DNA of 64,000 nucleotides from Mycobacterium kyorinense (GTDB taxonomy: Bacteria; Actinomycetota; Actinomycetes; Mycobacteriales; Mycobacteriaceae): positions 1 through 64,000 of the forward strand of contig NZ_LQPE01000172.1 of assembly GCF_002101735.1 (NCBI RefSeq). Direction: 5' to 3'. Shown here piece by piece: positions 35,116 through 43,196 of this stretch (position 1 is the stretch's first letter; each line of letters starts with the position of its first letter). The notes beneath the pieces were generated by a model. The model searched no databases and had not been told where the DNA came from. It worked only from the letters and a program-made list of their open reading frames with translations. The position numbers were made by a program, and so were the translations under genes.

Positions 35116-36216
35116 TTAGGGCCGCCAGCGCGTCGCGTCGGCCCACTGCCACGCGCGGCGGTACGTGTCCTGAAAGTAGTCCGGCGTATCGGGATTGGCG
35201 CGCAGCCAGTCGACCAGTAGCAGGGCGTATTGCTGGTTTGGCCAGCCGTCGACCCGGATGTGCACGCTGGTCGGGCGACCAGGGTCCGCCGATGCGTGAA
35301 TCCGCTTGCGCCATAAGCCAGGATCGTCGGTCAGCGCCGTGTCCGCGGTGACATCGTCGACGCGCGGATAACCCGCGGACAGCAGCGGCCCGGCGAGTTC
35401 CTCGGCGACCCCCAACGATTCGACGGTGACCTGGATGTCGATGACGTCCTTTGCGGCCAGACCGGGCACCGCCGTAGGACCGGTGTGATCGACTCGCAAC
35501 GCTTTTGCACCGCACGCCGCCTTCAGCCGGGCGACAATGCGGCGGCCCTGATCGAGCCAGGTCGGGTCGGCCGGCACGACCCGAGCCGGCGCTTCGACTA
35601 CCCGACCCGCGCTGAGATTGTGTGCGAACGGCACGATCCGGTGATTCCACACCTCGCGAGCGGCCTCGGCCAACTCCTCGGGCGTGCCGGAGTTATCCAG
35701 CCATACATCGGCGACTGCGCGACGCGCATCGTCGGCGGCCTGCGCGGCGATCCGGGCGCGGGCGTCGTCCTCGCTCATGCCGCGTTGTTCGACGAGTCGG
35801 CGCACCCGCACCTCGGCGTCGGCGTGCACGACGACGACAAGCGGGAACAGCGGAGCCATGTGCGACTCCACCAGCAGCGGAATGTCTTCGACGATCACGG
35901 CATCGTCGGGCACGGCCGCGATGATTTCTTCGCGTCGCTTGCCGACCAGCGGGTGCACGATTCCGTTGAGTATCTTGCGAGCTTCGTCGTCTTGGAAAGC
36001 CTTGGCCGCCAGCGCCGGCCGGTCGAGTGAGCCGTCCGGCTGCAGAATGCCGTCACCGAACGCGTCGACGAGCGCCGCCAACCCTTCGGTGCCAGGCTCG
36101 ACCACCTCGCGCGCGATCACGTCAGCGTCGACGATCACCCCGCCGCATTCCGCGAAAGTGGCGGTGACCGACGACTTCCCGGCGCCGATCCCTCCGGTCA
36201 GCCCGATTCTCAGCAT
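35116..36216 (-). CDS. coaE: Dephospho-CoA kinase with C-terminal GrpB/UPF0157 domain
   Basis: 366 residues. The first 200 are the kinase for the last step of coenzyme A synthesis: P-loop GLTGGIGAGKSS at residues 5-16, VDADVIAREVVEPGTEG, and VEDIPLLVESHMAPLF. The last 160 are a GrpB-like domain (VDHTGPTAVPGLAAKDVIDI) fused in mycobacteria; its role is unclear and may aid folding. Lies 9 bases after rpsA and is likely co-transcribed with it. Confidence 0.96.
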   Translation of the reverse strand: MLRIGLTGGIGAGKSSVTATFAECGGVIVDADVIAREVVEPGTEGLAALVDAFGDGILQPDGSLDRPALAAKAFQDDEARKILNGIVHPLVGKRREEIIAAVPDDAVIVEDIPLLVESHMAPLFPLVVVVHADAEVRVRRLVEQRGMSEDDARARIAAQAADDARRAVADVWLDNSGTPEELAEAAREVWNHRIVPFAHNLSAGRVVEAPARVVPADPTWLDQGRRIVARLKAACGAKALRVDHTGPTAVPGLAAKDVIDIQVTVESLGVAEELAGPLLSAGYPRVDDVTADTALTDDPGLWRKRIHASADPGRPTSVHIRVDGWPNQQYALLLVDWLRANPDTPDYFQDTYRRAWQWADATRWRP

Positions 36217-36225
36217 GCCCTAGGG

Positions 36226-37671
36226 CTAGGCGCTGCCGGCGAGCTTCTCCCGCAGCGCGGCGAGTTGCGCGTCGCTGGCCAGCGAACCGCCGCTGGACTG
36301 ATCGTCGTTTGACGACCCGCCGGCCGAGCCTGAACCGTGCTCGGCCTCGGCGTGCTCGGCGGCGGCGAACTTCTCCATTTGCGCGGTGTGCATCTTGTGC
36401 CGGCGCTCGGCTTCGGCGTAGCGGGCCTCCCACTCGGCGCGCTGCTTTTCGAAACCTTCGAGCCACTCGTTGGTTTCGGGGTCGAAGCCCTCCGGGAAGA
36501 TGTAGTTGCCCTGCTCGTCGTAGGAATCGGCCATGCCGTACTTGGCGGGGTCGAATTCCTCGGTGTAGTCCTCGTTGGCTTGCTTGAGCGACAACGAGAT
36601 TCGACGCCGCTCCAGGTCGATGTCGATGACCTTGACCATCGCGTCGTCGCCGACCGCGACCACCTGGTCAGGCACCTCGACGTGACGCTCGGCCAGCTCG
36701 GAGATGTGCACCAGGCCTTCGATGCCCTCCTCGACGCGGACGAACGCGCCGAACGGCACCAGCTTGGTGACCTTGCCCGGCACGATCTGGCCGATGGCGT
36801 GGGTGCGGGCGAAGTGCCGCCAGGGATCTTCCTGAGTTGCCTTGAGCGACAACGACACCCGCTCGCGGTCCATGTCGACGTCGAGAACCTCGACGGTGAC
36901 CTCGTCGCCCACCTGCACCACCTCGGACGGGTGGTCGATGTGCTTCCAGCTCAACTCGGAGACGTGCACCAGACCGTCCACACCACCGAGGTCGACGAAC
37001 GCACCGAAGTTGACGATCGAGGACACCACACCCTTGCGGATGGCGCCCTTCTGCAGCTGGTTGAGAAACTCGCTGCGCACCTCGGACTGGGTCTGCTCGA
37101 GCCAGGCCCGCCGCGACAGCACCACGTTGTTGCGGTTCTTGTCCAGCTCGATGATCTTGGCTTCGATCTCCTTGCCGATGTACGGCTGCAGATCGCGCAC
37201 CCGGCGCATCTCGACCAGCGAGGCGGGCAAGAAGCCGCGCAGCCCGATGTCGAGGATCAGGCCGCCCTTGACGACCTCGATGACGGTGCCCTTGACGGCC
37301 TCGTCCTTCTCCTTGAGCGCCTCGATCGTGCCCCAGGCACGCTCATACTGTGCGCGCTTCTTGGACAGGATCAGCCGGCCTTCTTTGTCCTCCTTGGTGA
37401 GAACCAGGGCCTCGACTTTGTCGCCGACGGACACGACTTCGTTGGGGTCGACGTCGTGCTTGATGGACAGCTCGCGGGAGGGAATAACCCCCTCGGTCTT
37501 GTAGCCGATGTCGAGCAGGACCTCGTCCCGGTCAACCTTGACTATGGTCCCTTCGACGATGTCGCCATCGTTGAAGTATTTGATTGTTTTGTCGATGGCG
37601 GCGAGAAAGTCCTCGCTCGAGCCGATGTCGTTGACGGCTACTTGGGGCGAGGTGACGGTGGGACTCGGCAT
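36226..37671 (-). CDS. rpsA: 30S ribosomal protein S1
   Basis: 481 residues with four S1 RNA-binding repeats (about residues 35-105, 123-190, 208-278 and 295-365), for example GDIVEGTIVKVDRDEVLLDI, then a charged coiled region and a Gly/Ser-rich linker before the conserved end AQLAALREKLAGSA. S1 docks mRNA on the small subunit; the mycobacterial C-terminus has been studied as a pyrazinoic acid and trans-translation site. Upstream is a possible promoter within an inverted repeat at 37725-37740. Confidence 0.97.
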   Translation of the reverse strand: MPSPTVTSPQVAVNDIGSSEDFLAAIDKTIKYFNDGDIVEGTIVKVDRDEVLLDIGYKTEGVIPSRELSIKHDVDPNEVVSVGDKVEALVLTKEDKEGRLILSKKRAQYERAWGTIEALKEKDEAVKGTVIEVVKGGLILDIGLRGFLPASLVEMRRVRDLQPYIGKEIEAKIIELDKNRNNVVLSRRAWLEQTQSEVRSEFLNQLQKGAIRKGVVSSIVNFGAFVDLGGVDGLVHVSELSWKHIDHPSEVVQVGDEVTVEVLDVDMDRERVSLSLKATQEDPWRHFARTHAIGQIVPGKVTKLVPFGAFVRVEEGIEGLVHISELAERHVEVPDQVVAVGDDAMVKVIDIDLERRRISLSLKQANEDYTEEFDPAKYGMADSYDEQGNYIFPEGFDPETNEWLEGFEKQRAEWEARYAEAERRHKMHTAQMEKFAAAEHAEAEHGSGSAGGSSNDDQSSGGSLASDAQLAALREKLAGSA

Positions 37672-37724
37672 ATGGGGGGTTGCTCCGGACAGGTTTGGTC
37701 GTAGGGACAGTTGTTGAGTTACCC

Positions 37725-37740
37725 GTCGAGGCTACTCGAC
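37725..37740 (-). promoter_or_regulatory. Inverted repeat overlapping a possible rpsA -10
   Basis: GTCGAG-GCTA-CTCGAC. On the minus strand its centre contains TAGCCT (37729-37734), a TANNNT hexamer about 58 bases before the rpsA ATG. A protein bound here would block the promoter. Evidence is positional only. Confidence 0.35.
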
Positions 37741-37774
37741 TGTGCTCACGCTGGCCAAACCCAACCCGGCGCAT

Positions 37775-39277
37775 TTAGCCCGTTCGGCGCGCGACGCGGC
37801 TGGTGAACGCGCCGTGATAGCTCATCGGCACGTGGAACGGCAGCCACGCCTCGGCGATCGGCCCGTCGTCGACATGGGCCGCGTCGAGCACCATCAACCT
37901 GCTGCGATGCTGCGATTCGTCGTACCCGACGGTGAGCAGCCAGCCGTCGTCCTCCGCGGTGCCGCCGGGGCGCGGCACGAACGTCGGCTCGACCAGCATC
38001 TGCCCAGGCGGGCAATAGGCCTGAACCGCGCCGGTGTGGTGATCCACCCGCGCGACGCCTTGGCCCTCGAACCGGCCCGGATCCTGCACGGCCACGTAGG
38101 ACACCGTGTGCGGCATCGTGGAACGCCGCTGGTCGATCTGCGGGAACTCGCAGCCGAATTCGGCCAGCGGCTCTCGAGTCACCGCGCCGGACGGCGTGAT
38201 CCGGAACCGGGTCAGCACCACCGCGTCCTGGATCGTTCCGTAGCCGTCGAGTTGCGCGATGTCCGAGCGGATGTGCGCGGTGTAGTTCTTCATGCCGTCG
38301 TAGGTCTGCGGCGAAAAGCGCGGCAGTTCGACGACGACGTCGCCGCCCTGGTCGTAGGCATTGGTGAAATGCCAGTGGTAGAAGGGTTGGGTTTCGACCA
38401 CCCGGACCCGGCTGCCGTCGCGCGGGGCCAGCACGAAGTACGACGGCGTATCGGGCTTGAAACGCATGGAATCCCAATAGGATTGGTATCCGGTCAGCGC
38501 CCAGGGGTTGATCCGCAGAGGCGACACCACGAAGATCGCGTAGCGCTGCGTCAGCGCCATGTCGTGCACCACGCCCATCCCCGGCAGCGGCACTGCCCGC
38601 AGATAACGTGTGACCCCGTCGGCGCCGGTCTCGTAGAGCCGCAAACGCACCCGGGGCATCGCCTCGGCGAGCAGGTCGCGCAGCCGCATCCCGCGGATGT
38701 CGAGGCGCGGGAAGTACGGGTCGAAGCCGAAGTTGACCTTGGTATTGGCGATCGGGTCGTAGGTGTAGTGCGCCGAATACGCCCGGACCGGCCCCTCGAG
38801 CACCCCACCGAGGTCGCACAGGCCGCGGGTATCCAGGGTGTCGAGATCCAGCTCATGCGGCGGTCCGCCCTCCCACAGCGCCAGCAATTGGCCGGGGTTG
38901 ACCATGACGCTGGTGTTGGCGGTATTGCCCGGCAGTCTCAGGGCGTTGCCCAGCACGCCCCCGCGGCGCTGATAAGCGAAGCCGCGATCCACCAGACGCC
39001 CGGCCGCGGTCGACTTCAGGTAGTGCTTGGTGCGCACGAACCGGTTGCGGAAGCGCACCCTCGAACCCTCCAGCACGAACGCGCTGACCATGCCGTCGGC
39101 GTCGAAAACGCTTTCCACCTGCGAGGACCCGACGTTCCAGCGGCCAGATCCGTTGCGGTACAGGGTGCCGACGAGGTCGTCGGGCAGGGTGCCGGTGATT
39201 TCGGTCACATCGACGTCGCACTCGTCGGCGATGCTCTCCCAATAGCGCGAGGGGGTGTGAACGTCTGCCAGGACCAT
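37775..39277 (-). CDS. Carotenoid cleavage oxygenase (RPE65/lignostilbene type)
   Basis: 500-residue non-haem iron dioxygenase that splits a carbon-carbon double bond in carotenoids or stilbenes. Candidate iron-binding His in order: YSAHYTYDP, VVHDMALTQRY, FYHWHFTNAYD and MSYHGAFTSR, the four-His signature of the family. Further marks are NGSGRWNVG near the N-terminus and FDADGMVSAFVLEG. Follows a TetR gene by 17 bases in the same direction, with an inverted repeat just before its ATG and no Shine-Dalgarno. The TetR/oxygenase pair sits between polA and rpsA, which are neighbours in M. tuberculosis, so it is an insertion here. Confidence 0.92.
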   Translation of the reverse strand: MVLADVHTPSRYWESIADECDVDVTEITGTLPDDLVGTLYRNGSGRWNVGSSQVESVFDADGMVSAFVLEGSRVRFRNRFVRTKHYLKSTAAGRLVDRGFAYQRRGGVLGNALRLPGNTANTSVMVNPGQLLALWEGGPPHELDLDTLDTRGLCDLGGVLEGPVRAYSAHYTYDPIANTKVNFGFDPYFPRLDIRGMRLRDLLAEAMPRVRLRLYETGADGVTRYLRAVPLPGMGVVHDMALTQRYAIFVVSPLRINPWALTGYQSYWDSMRFKPDTPSYFVLAPRDGSRVRVVETQPFYHWHFTNAYDQGGDVVVELPRFSPQTYDGMKNYTAHIRSDIAQLDGYGTIQDAVVLTRFRITPSGAVTREPLAEFGCEFPQIDQRRSTMPHTVSYVAVQDPGRFEGQGVARVDHHTGAVQAYCPPGQMLVEPTFVPRPGGTAEDDGWLLTVGYDESQHRSRLMVLDAAHVDDGPIAEAWLPFHVPMSYHGAFTSRVARRTG

Positions 39278-39280
39278 AAA

Positions 39281-39293
39281 AGACAGTCTGTCT
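39281..39293. promoter_or_regulatory. Inverted repeat, candidate TetR operator
   Basis: AGACAG-T-CTGTCT, perfect, between the TetR stop codon (39295) and the oxygenase ATG (39277). The site is so close to the start that a bound repressor would block either a promoter here or the ribosome site. Likely target of the adjacent TetR protein; not tested. Confidence 0.55.
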
Positions 39294-39294
39294 A

Positions 39295-39924
39295 TTACGG
39301 TTGGCCGCTGTCAATACTCCGGATGTCGTCGGCGTGGAAGGGCAGCGCCGCGCCGCCGTCCCAGCACAGCGCGGTGAGGTGCTCGACGAGCGCCTCCCGC
39401 GACATGGCCCCGGTACGGCACCACCATTCGGCGGCGGCCACCGCGGATCCCACGATGGCCCGCGACCAGGGGGCGGCCGCCAGCCGGGCATGGTCGGAGT
39501 CGAACGCCGTCGCCAGCATCTGCTCCGCCGCGGCGGCGAGTTGTTCGAAGACGCTGGTCGACGGGTCGCCGCTCAACGCGCGGTAGAGGTTGGGCTCGGC
39601 CTGCATCCACGCGCAGATGACGTCGAAGAACAACGCCATCCGCTGCCGAAGGTCGGTGGAACCGGCTGCGCGCGTGGTGATTTCACCGAGGAGGCGCTGC
39701 GCGGTGCGTTGACTCAGCGCCGCCAGTAGCGCGTCGCGGTTGGGATACATGGCATACACCGCGGATCGCACGAAGCCGGCCTCGCCGGCCACGTCGCCCA
39801 GGCCCACCGACGCCCCGTTGGCGCGGATCGCCCGCTCGGCAGCGTCGAGCAGCGCGGCGCGTCGCTCATCGGGGTCTACCCGGGAGCCGGCCGGGCGGCC
39901 ACGGCGGCGCTTGACCGGGCGCAT
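39295..39924 (-). CDS. TetR-family regulator
   Basis: 209 residues. N-terminal basic arm MRPVKRRRGRPAGSR, then a TetR helix-turn-helix (VGLGDVAGEAGFVRSAVYAM then YPNRDALL) and a helical ligand-binding domain. ATG at 39924 is 2 bases after the polA stop, so it is translationally close to polA. It probably controls the carotenoid oxygenase next to it through the repeat at 39281-39293. Ligand unknown; a carotenoid-derived or hydrophobic molecule is a guess. Confidence 0.88.
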   Translation of the reverse strand: MRPVKRRRGRPAGSRVDPDERRAALLDAAERAIRANGASVGLGDVAGEAGFVRSAVYAMYPNRDALLAALSQRTAQRLLGEITTRAAGSTDLRQRMALFFDVICAWMQAEPNLYRALSGDPSTSVFEQLAAAAEQMLATAFDSDHARLAAAPWSRAIVGSAVAAAEWWCRTGAMSREALVEHLTALCWDGGAALPFHADDIRSIDSGQP

Positions 39925-39926
39925 GG

Positions 39927-42659
39927 TCAGTGCGCCGCTGAGTCCCAGGTGCGGCCGTAGCCCAGCGATACCTCCAGCGGCACGTCGAGCGGGTAGGCGC
40001 CGCACATCTTGTCGCGCACCAGTGCCTCGAGCTGCTCCCGCTCCCCGTCGGCCACCTCGAACAGCAGCTCGTCGTGGACCTGCAGCAGCATCCGCGACGT
40101 GAGCCGGGCCTCTGTGAGCGCCTTGTCCACCTCGATCATCGCCACCTTGATGATGTCGGCGGCGCTGCCCTGGATCGGGGCGTTGAGCGCGGCCCGCTCG
40201 GCGGCCTCGCGGACCTGGCGGTTGCTGCTGTCCAGCTCCGGCAGGTAGCGCCGCCGGCCCAGCACCGTCGAGGTGTAGCCGTCCTTGCGGGCCTGCTCGA
40301 CGACGGCGTGCAGGTAGTCGCGGACTCCGCCGAACCGGGCGAAGTAGGCGTCCATCTGCTCCTTGGCTTCCTCGGTGGAGATCTTCAGCTGTTGCGACAG
40401 GCCGTAGGCGCTCAGGCCGTAGGCCAGCCCGTACGACATCGCCTTGACCCGGCGCCGCAGCTCGCCCGTGACCTCGTCGATGGGCACGCCGAACGCGCGG
40501 GACGCGACGAACGAGTGCAGGTCCTCGCCGGTGCGGAACGCCTCGATGAGCCCGGCGTCCTGCGACAGGTGGGCCATGATCCGCATCTCGATCTGGCTAT
40601 AATCGGCCGTCATCAGTTCGCCGTAACCTTTGCCCACGACGAACGCGTCGCGGATCTGACGGCCGGCGTCGGTGCGGATCGGGATGTTCTGCAGGTTCGG
40701 TTCGGTCGACGACAACCGGCCGGTGGCTGCGATGGTCTGGTTGAACGTGGTGTGGATACGCCCGTCTGCGGCAACGGAATTCAGCAGCCCGTCGACGGTG
40801 ACCTTGAGCCGGGTGACGTCGCGGTGGGTGAGCAGGTGCTGCAGGAACGGGTGGCCGGTCTTGTCGAACAGCGACTGCAGGGCGTCCGCGTCGGTGGTGT
40901 AGCCGGTCTTGGTGCGCTTGGTCTTCGGCATCTCCAGCTCGTCGAACAGCACCACCTGCAGCTGCTTGGGTGAGCCGAGATTGATCTGCTTCCCGATCAC
41001 CGCGTACGCCGCTTCGGCGGCATCGCGGATCTGGTCGCCGAATTGGCTTTGCAGCGTGGACAATTGGTCGAGGTCGACGGCAATGCCGGCGGCCTCCATG
41101 CCCGCCAGCACACCCTGCACCGGCAGCTCCATGTCGGCCAGCAAGGCCTGCGAGTCGATGCGGGCCAGCTCGGCGTCCAGTGCGTCGGCCAAATCTGCGA
41201 CGGCCTGCGCGCGCAGGATCGTGGTCTGGACCGCCTGGTCGTCCACGCCATCAGTGTCGTCGAGCAGCGAAAGCTGTTGTTGCTCACTGGTTTCCGCACG
41301 CAGCTCGCGACGCAAGTAGCGCAGGGACAGGTCGTCGAGGGTGAAGCTGCGCTGGCCAGGCCGCACCAGGTAGGCGGCCAGCGCGGTGTCGGACGTGATG
41401 CCGTTCAGTGTCCAGCCGCGCCCGGCCAGGTCGTGGATGGCCAGCTTGGCCTCATGCAGCGCCTTGGGCTTGTCGTGGTCGGCGAGCCAGGCGGCCAGCG
41501 CCGCCTCGTCGTCGGGGGTCAGCGTCGCCGTGTCGATGTAGGCGCCGTCGCCGTCGGCAGCGGCGATCGCCAGCGCGGTGGTGTCGCCGTCGTAGGCCAC
41601 ATGGGTGCCCACCACCGCCAGCCCGGACCTGCGGCCGTCACCGGCGTGGTCGGCCAGCCACTGGCCGACCGTACCGGGTTCCAGTGCGCCGCCGCGCACG
41701 TCGAATCCCTCGTCGACCTCGGGTTCGACGGCGGCCAGCGTCTCGAACAGCCGGTCCCGCAGCACCCGGAATTCGAGGTGGTCGAACAGCTGGTGGATCT
41801 GGTCGCGATCCCACGGCTGCATGCGCAGCGTGTCGGGAGTCTGGGCCAGCGGCACCTCGCGGATGAGCTCGGTGAGCTCGCGGTTACGCACCACGCTGGC
41901 CAGGTGCGCCCGCAGCGCGTCGCCCACCTTGCCCTTGACGGTGTCGACGTTGTCGACCAGCGCCTGCAGCGAGCCGTATTCGGCGATCCATTTGGTCGCC
42001 GTCTTCTCCCCCACGCCGGGGATACCGGGCAGGTTGTCGCTGGGATCGCCACGCAGGGCAGCGAAGTCGGGATACTGCTTGGGCGTCAGCCCGTACTTTT
42101 CGACGACGGCCTCCGGGGTGAACCGGGTCAGCTCACTCACACCTTTACGCGGATAGAGCACCGTGACGTCGTCGCTGACCAGTTGCAGCGAGTCGCGGTC
42201 GCCGGTGACCACCAGCACGCGGTAGCCCTCTTTTTCGGCCTGGGAGGCCAGGGTGGCGATGATGTCGTCAGCCTCGAAACCGGGTTCGGCGAGCACCGTA
42301 ATGCCCAGGGCGGCAAGGACTTCCTTGGTGACGTCGATCTGGCCGTGAAACTCGTCGGGGGTCGACGTGCGGTTGGCCTTGTACTCCGGATAGCGATCCG
42401 AGCGAAACGTCTGCCGCGACACGTCGAATGCGGCGGCCACGTGCGTCGGTGACTCGTCGCGCAGCAAGTTGATCAGCATCGCGGTGAAGCCGTACACCGC
42501 ATTGGTGGTCAGCCCGCCCGCGGTCTTGAAGTTCTCCGCCGGCAACGCGTAGAACGCTCGGAACGCCAGCGAATTGCCGTCCAGCAGCATCAACGTCGGC
42601 TTGCCGTCAGCGACCTGGCCGGGTTGCGTCTTGGCGCTTGCGGTCTTCGCTGGGCTCAC
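39927..42659 (-). CDS. polA: DNA polymerase I
   Basis: 910 residues. N-terminal 5'-3' exonuclease (LMLLDGNSLAFRAFYALP; GEKTATKWIAEYG as helix-hairpin-helix), a central 3'-5' exonuclease-like domain that seems to lack the usual acidic residues, and the polymerase: motif A TADYSQIEMRIMAHLS, motif C VHDELLFEV. The O-helix reads RRRVKAMSYGLAYG, with Tyr at the place of E. coli Phe762; this residue is linked to easy use of dideoxynucleotides. GTG 42659 is chosen for TAGAGT 7 bases upstream; an in-frame ATG at 42677 lies above the predicted transcript start. Confidence 0.97.
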   Translation of the reverse strand: MSPAKTASAKTQPGQVADGKPTLMLLDGNSLAFRAFYALPAENFKTAGGLTTNAVYGFTAMLINLLRDESPTHVAAAFDVSRQTFRSDRYPEYKANRTSTPDEFHGQIDVTKEVLAALGITVLAEPGFEADDIIATLASQAEKEGYRVLVVTGDRDSLQLVSDDVTVLYPRKGVSELTRFTPEAVVEKYGLTPKQYPDFAALRGDPSDNLPGIPGVGEKTATKWIAEYGSLQALVDNVDTVKGKVGDALRAHLASVVRNRELTELIREVPLAQTPDTLRMQPWDRDQIHQLFDHLEFRVLRDRLFETLAAVEPEVDEGFDVRGGALEPGTVGQWLADHAGDGRRSGLAVVGTHVAYDGDTTALAIAAADGDGAYIDTATLTPDDEAALAAWLADHDKPKALHEAKLAIHDLAGRGWTLNGITSDTALAAYLVRPGQRSFTLDDLSLRYLRRELRAETSEQQQLSLLDDTDGVDDQAVQTTILRAQAVADLADALDAELARIDSQALLADMELPVQGVLAGMEAAGIAVDLDQLSTLQSQFGDQIRDAAEAAYAVIGKQINLGSPKQLQVVLFDELEMPKTKRTKTGYTTDADALQSLFDKTGHPFLQHLLTHRDVTRLKVTVDGLLNSVAADGRIHTTFNQTIAATGRLSSTEPNLQNIPIRTDAGRQIRDAFVVGKGYGELMTADYSQIEMRIMAHLSQDAGLIEAFRTGEDLHSFVASRAFGVPIDEVTGELRRRVKAMSYGLAYGLSAYGLSQQLKISTEEAKEQMDAYFARFGGVRDYLHAVVEQARKDGYTSTVLGRRRYLPELDSSNRQVREAAERAALNAPIQGSAADIIKVAMIEVDKALTEARLTSRMLLQVHDELLFEVADGEREQLEALVRDKMCGAYPLDVPLEVSLGYGRTWDSAAH

Positions 42660-42666
42660 GGCTTCA

Positions 42667-42672
42667 ACTCTA
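42667..42672 (-). promoter_or_regulatory. -10 element, leaderless promoter of polA
   Basis: TAGAGT on the minus strand, 7 bases before GTG 42659. Eight bases further upstream the sequence GTCGG resembles part of the DNA-damage motif seen at uvrA and uvrB, but only 5 of 9 positions fit. Confidence 0.5.
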
Positions 42673-42710
42673 GGCATCGGGTCCGACGCTGAGTCCACCC
42701 GCGGCGAAAC

Positions 42711-42724
42711 TGGAACACGTTTCA
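42711..42724. promoter_or_regulatory. KstR-type operator
   Basis: TGGAACACGTTTCA matches every fixed position of the KstR consensus TNNAACNNGTTNNA, the repressor site of mycobacterial cholesterol-catabolism genes. It lies about 32 bases upstream of the DUF35 gene, just upstream of its -10, and about 50 bases from polA on the other side. The orthologous pair Rv1628c-Rv1627c belongs, as I recall, to the KstR regulon. Confidence 0.82.
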
Positions 42725-42743
42725 GTTTTGCTGGTGTTCTCGG

Positions 42744-42749
42744 TACGCT
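42744..42749 (+). promoter_or_regulatory. -10 element, leaderless promoter of the DUF35/thiolase pair
   Basis: TACGCT, 6 bases before GTG 42756, and 19 bases downstream of the KstR-type site. Confidence 0.5.
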
Positions 42750-42755
42750 GGCCGG

Positions 42756-43196
42756 GTGTCTGCAGCTACCCACCAGGAACCGGCCATCGACGGCTGGTTC
42801 GCCACCGATGACTCCGGTTCGCCGCATCTGATCGGCGCCAAGTGCCCGCAGTGCGGCACCTACGTGTTCCCGCCCCGGGCCAATAATTGCCCGAACCCCG
42901 CTTGCGACGGCGACCAGCTGGAGCCGGTCGCGCTGTCGCCACGCGGCACGCTGTGGAGCTATACCGAAAACCGCTATGCCCCACCGCCGCCCTATCCGTC
43001 GCCGGATCCGTTCGAGCCGTTCGCGGTCGCCGCGGTACAGCTGGCCGACGAAGGCCTGATCGTGCTGGGCAAGGTCGTCGACGGCACGCTGGCCGCCGAC
43101 CTCAAAGTCGGCATGGAGATGGAGTTGACCACCATGCCGCTATTCACCGACGACGACGGCGTCGAGCGGATCACCTACGGCTGGAGGATCGCATGA
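42756..43196 (+). CDS. DUF35 Zn-ribbon/OB-fold protein (Rv1628c-like)
   Basis: 146 residues. An N-terminal rubredoxin-like zinc ribbon (KCPQCGTYVFPPRANNCP, four Cys in all) and a C-terminal OB fold (LSPRGTLWSYTENRYAPPPP, VAAVQLADEGLIVLGKVV). DUF35 proteins pair with thiolase-like or dehydratase partners and bind acyl-CoA; the best-known pair is ChsH2 with Ltp2 in steroid side-chain removal. The gene overlaps its thiolase-like partner (ATGA) and is controlled by a KstR-type site. Confidence 0.9.
   Translation: MSAATHQEPAIDGWFATDDSGSPHLIGAKCPQCGTYVFPPRANNCPNPACDGDQLEPVALSPRGTLWSYTENRYAPPPPYPSPDPFEPFAVAAVQLADEGLIVLGKVVDGTLAADLKVGMEMELTTMPLFTDDDGVERITYGWRIA

Noticed and set aside
36226..37671. 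rpsA overlap frame of 455 codons on the plus strand
   Set aside because: Antisense shadow, Leu/Asp/His-rich; S1 repeats on the minus strand are unmistakable.
42660..42827. Upstream extension of polA
   Set aside because: It covers the KstR-type site and the divergent promoter, and lies above the predicted transcript start.
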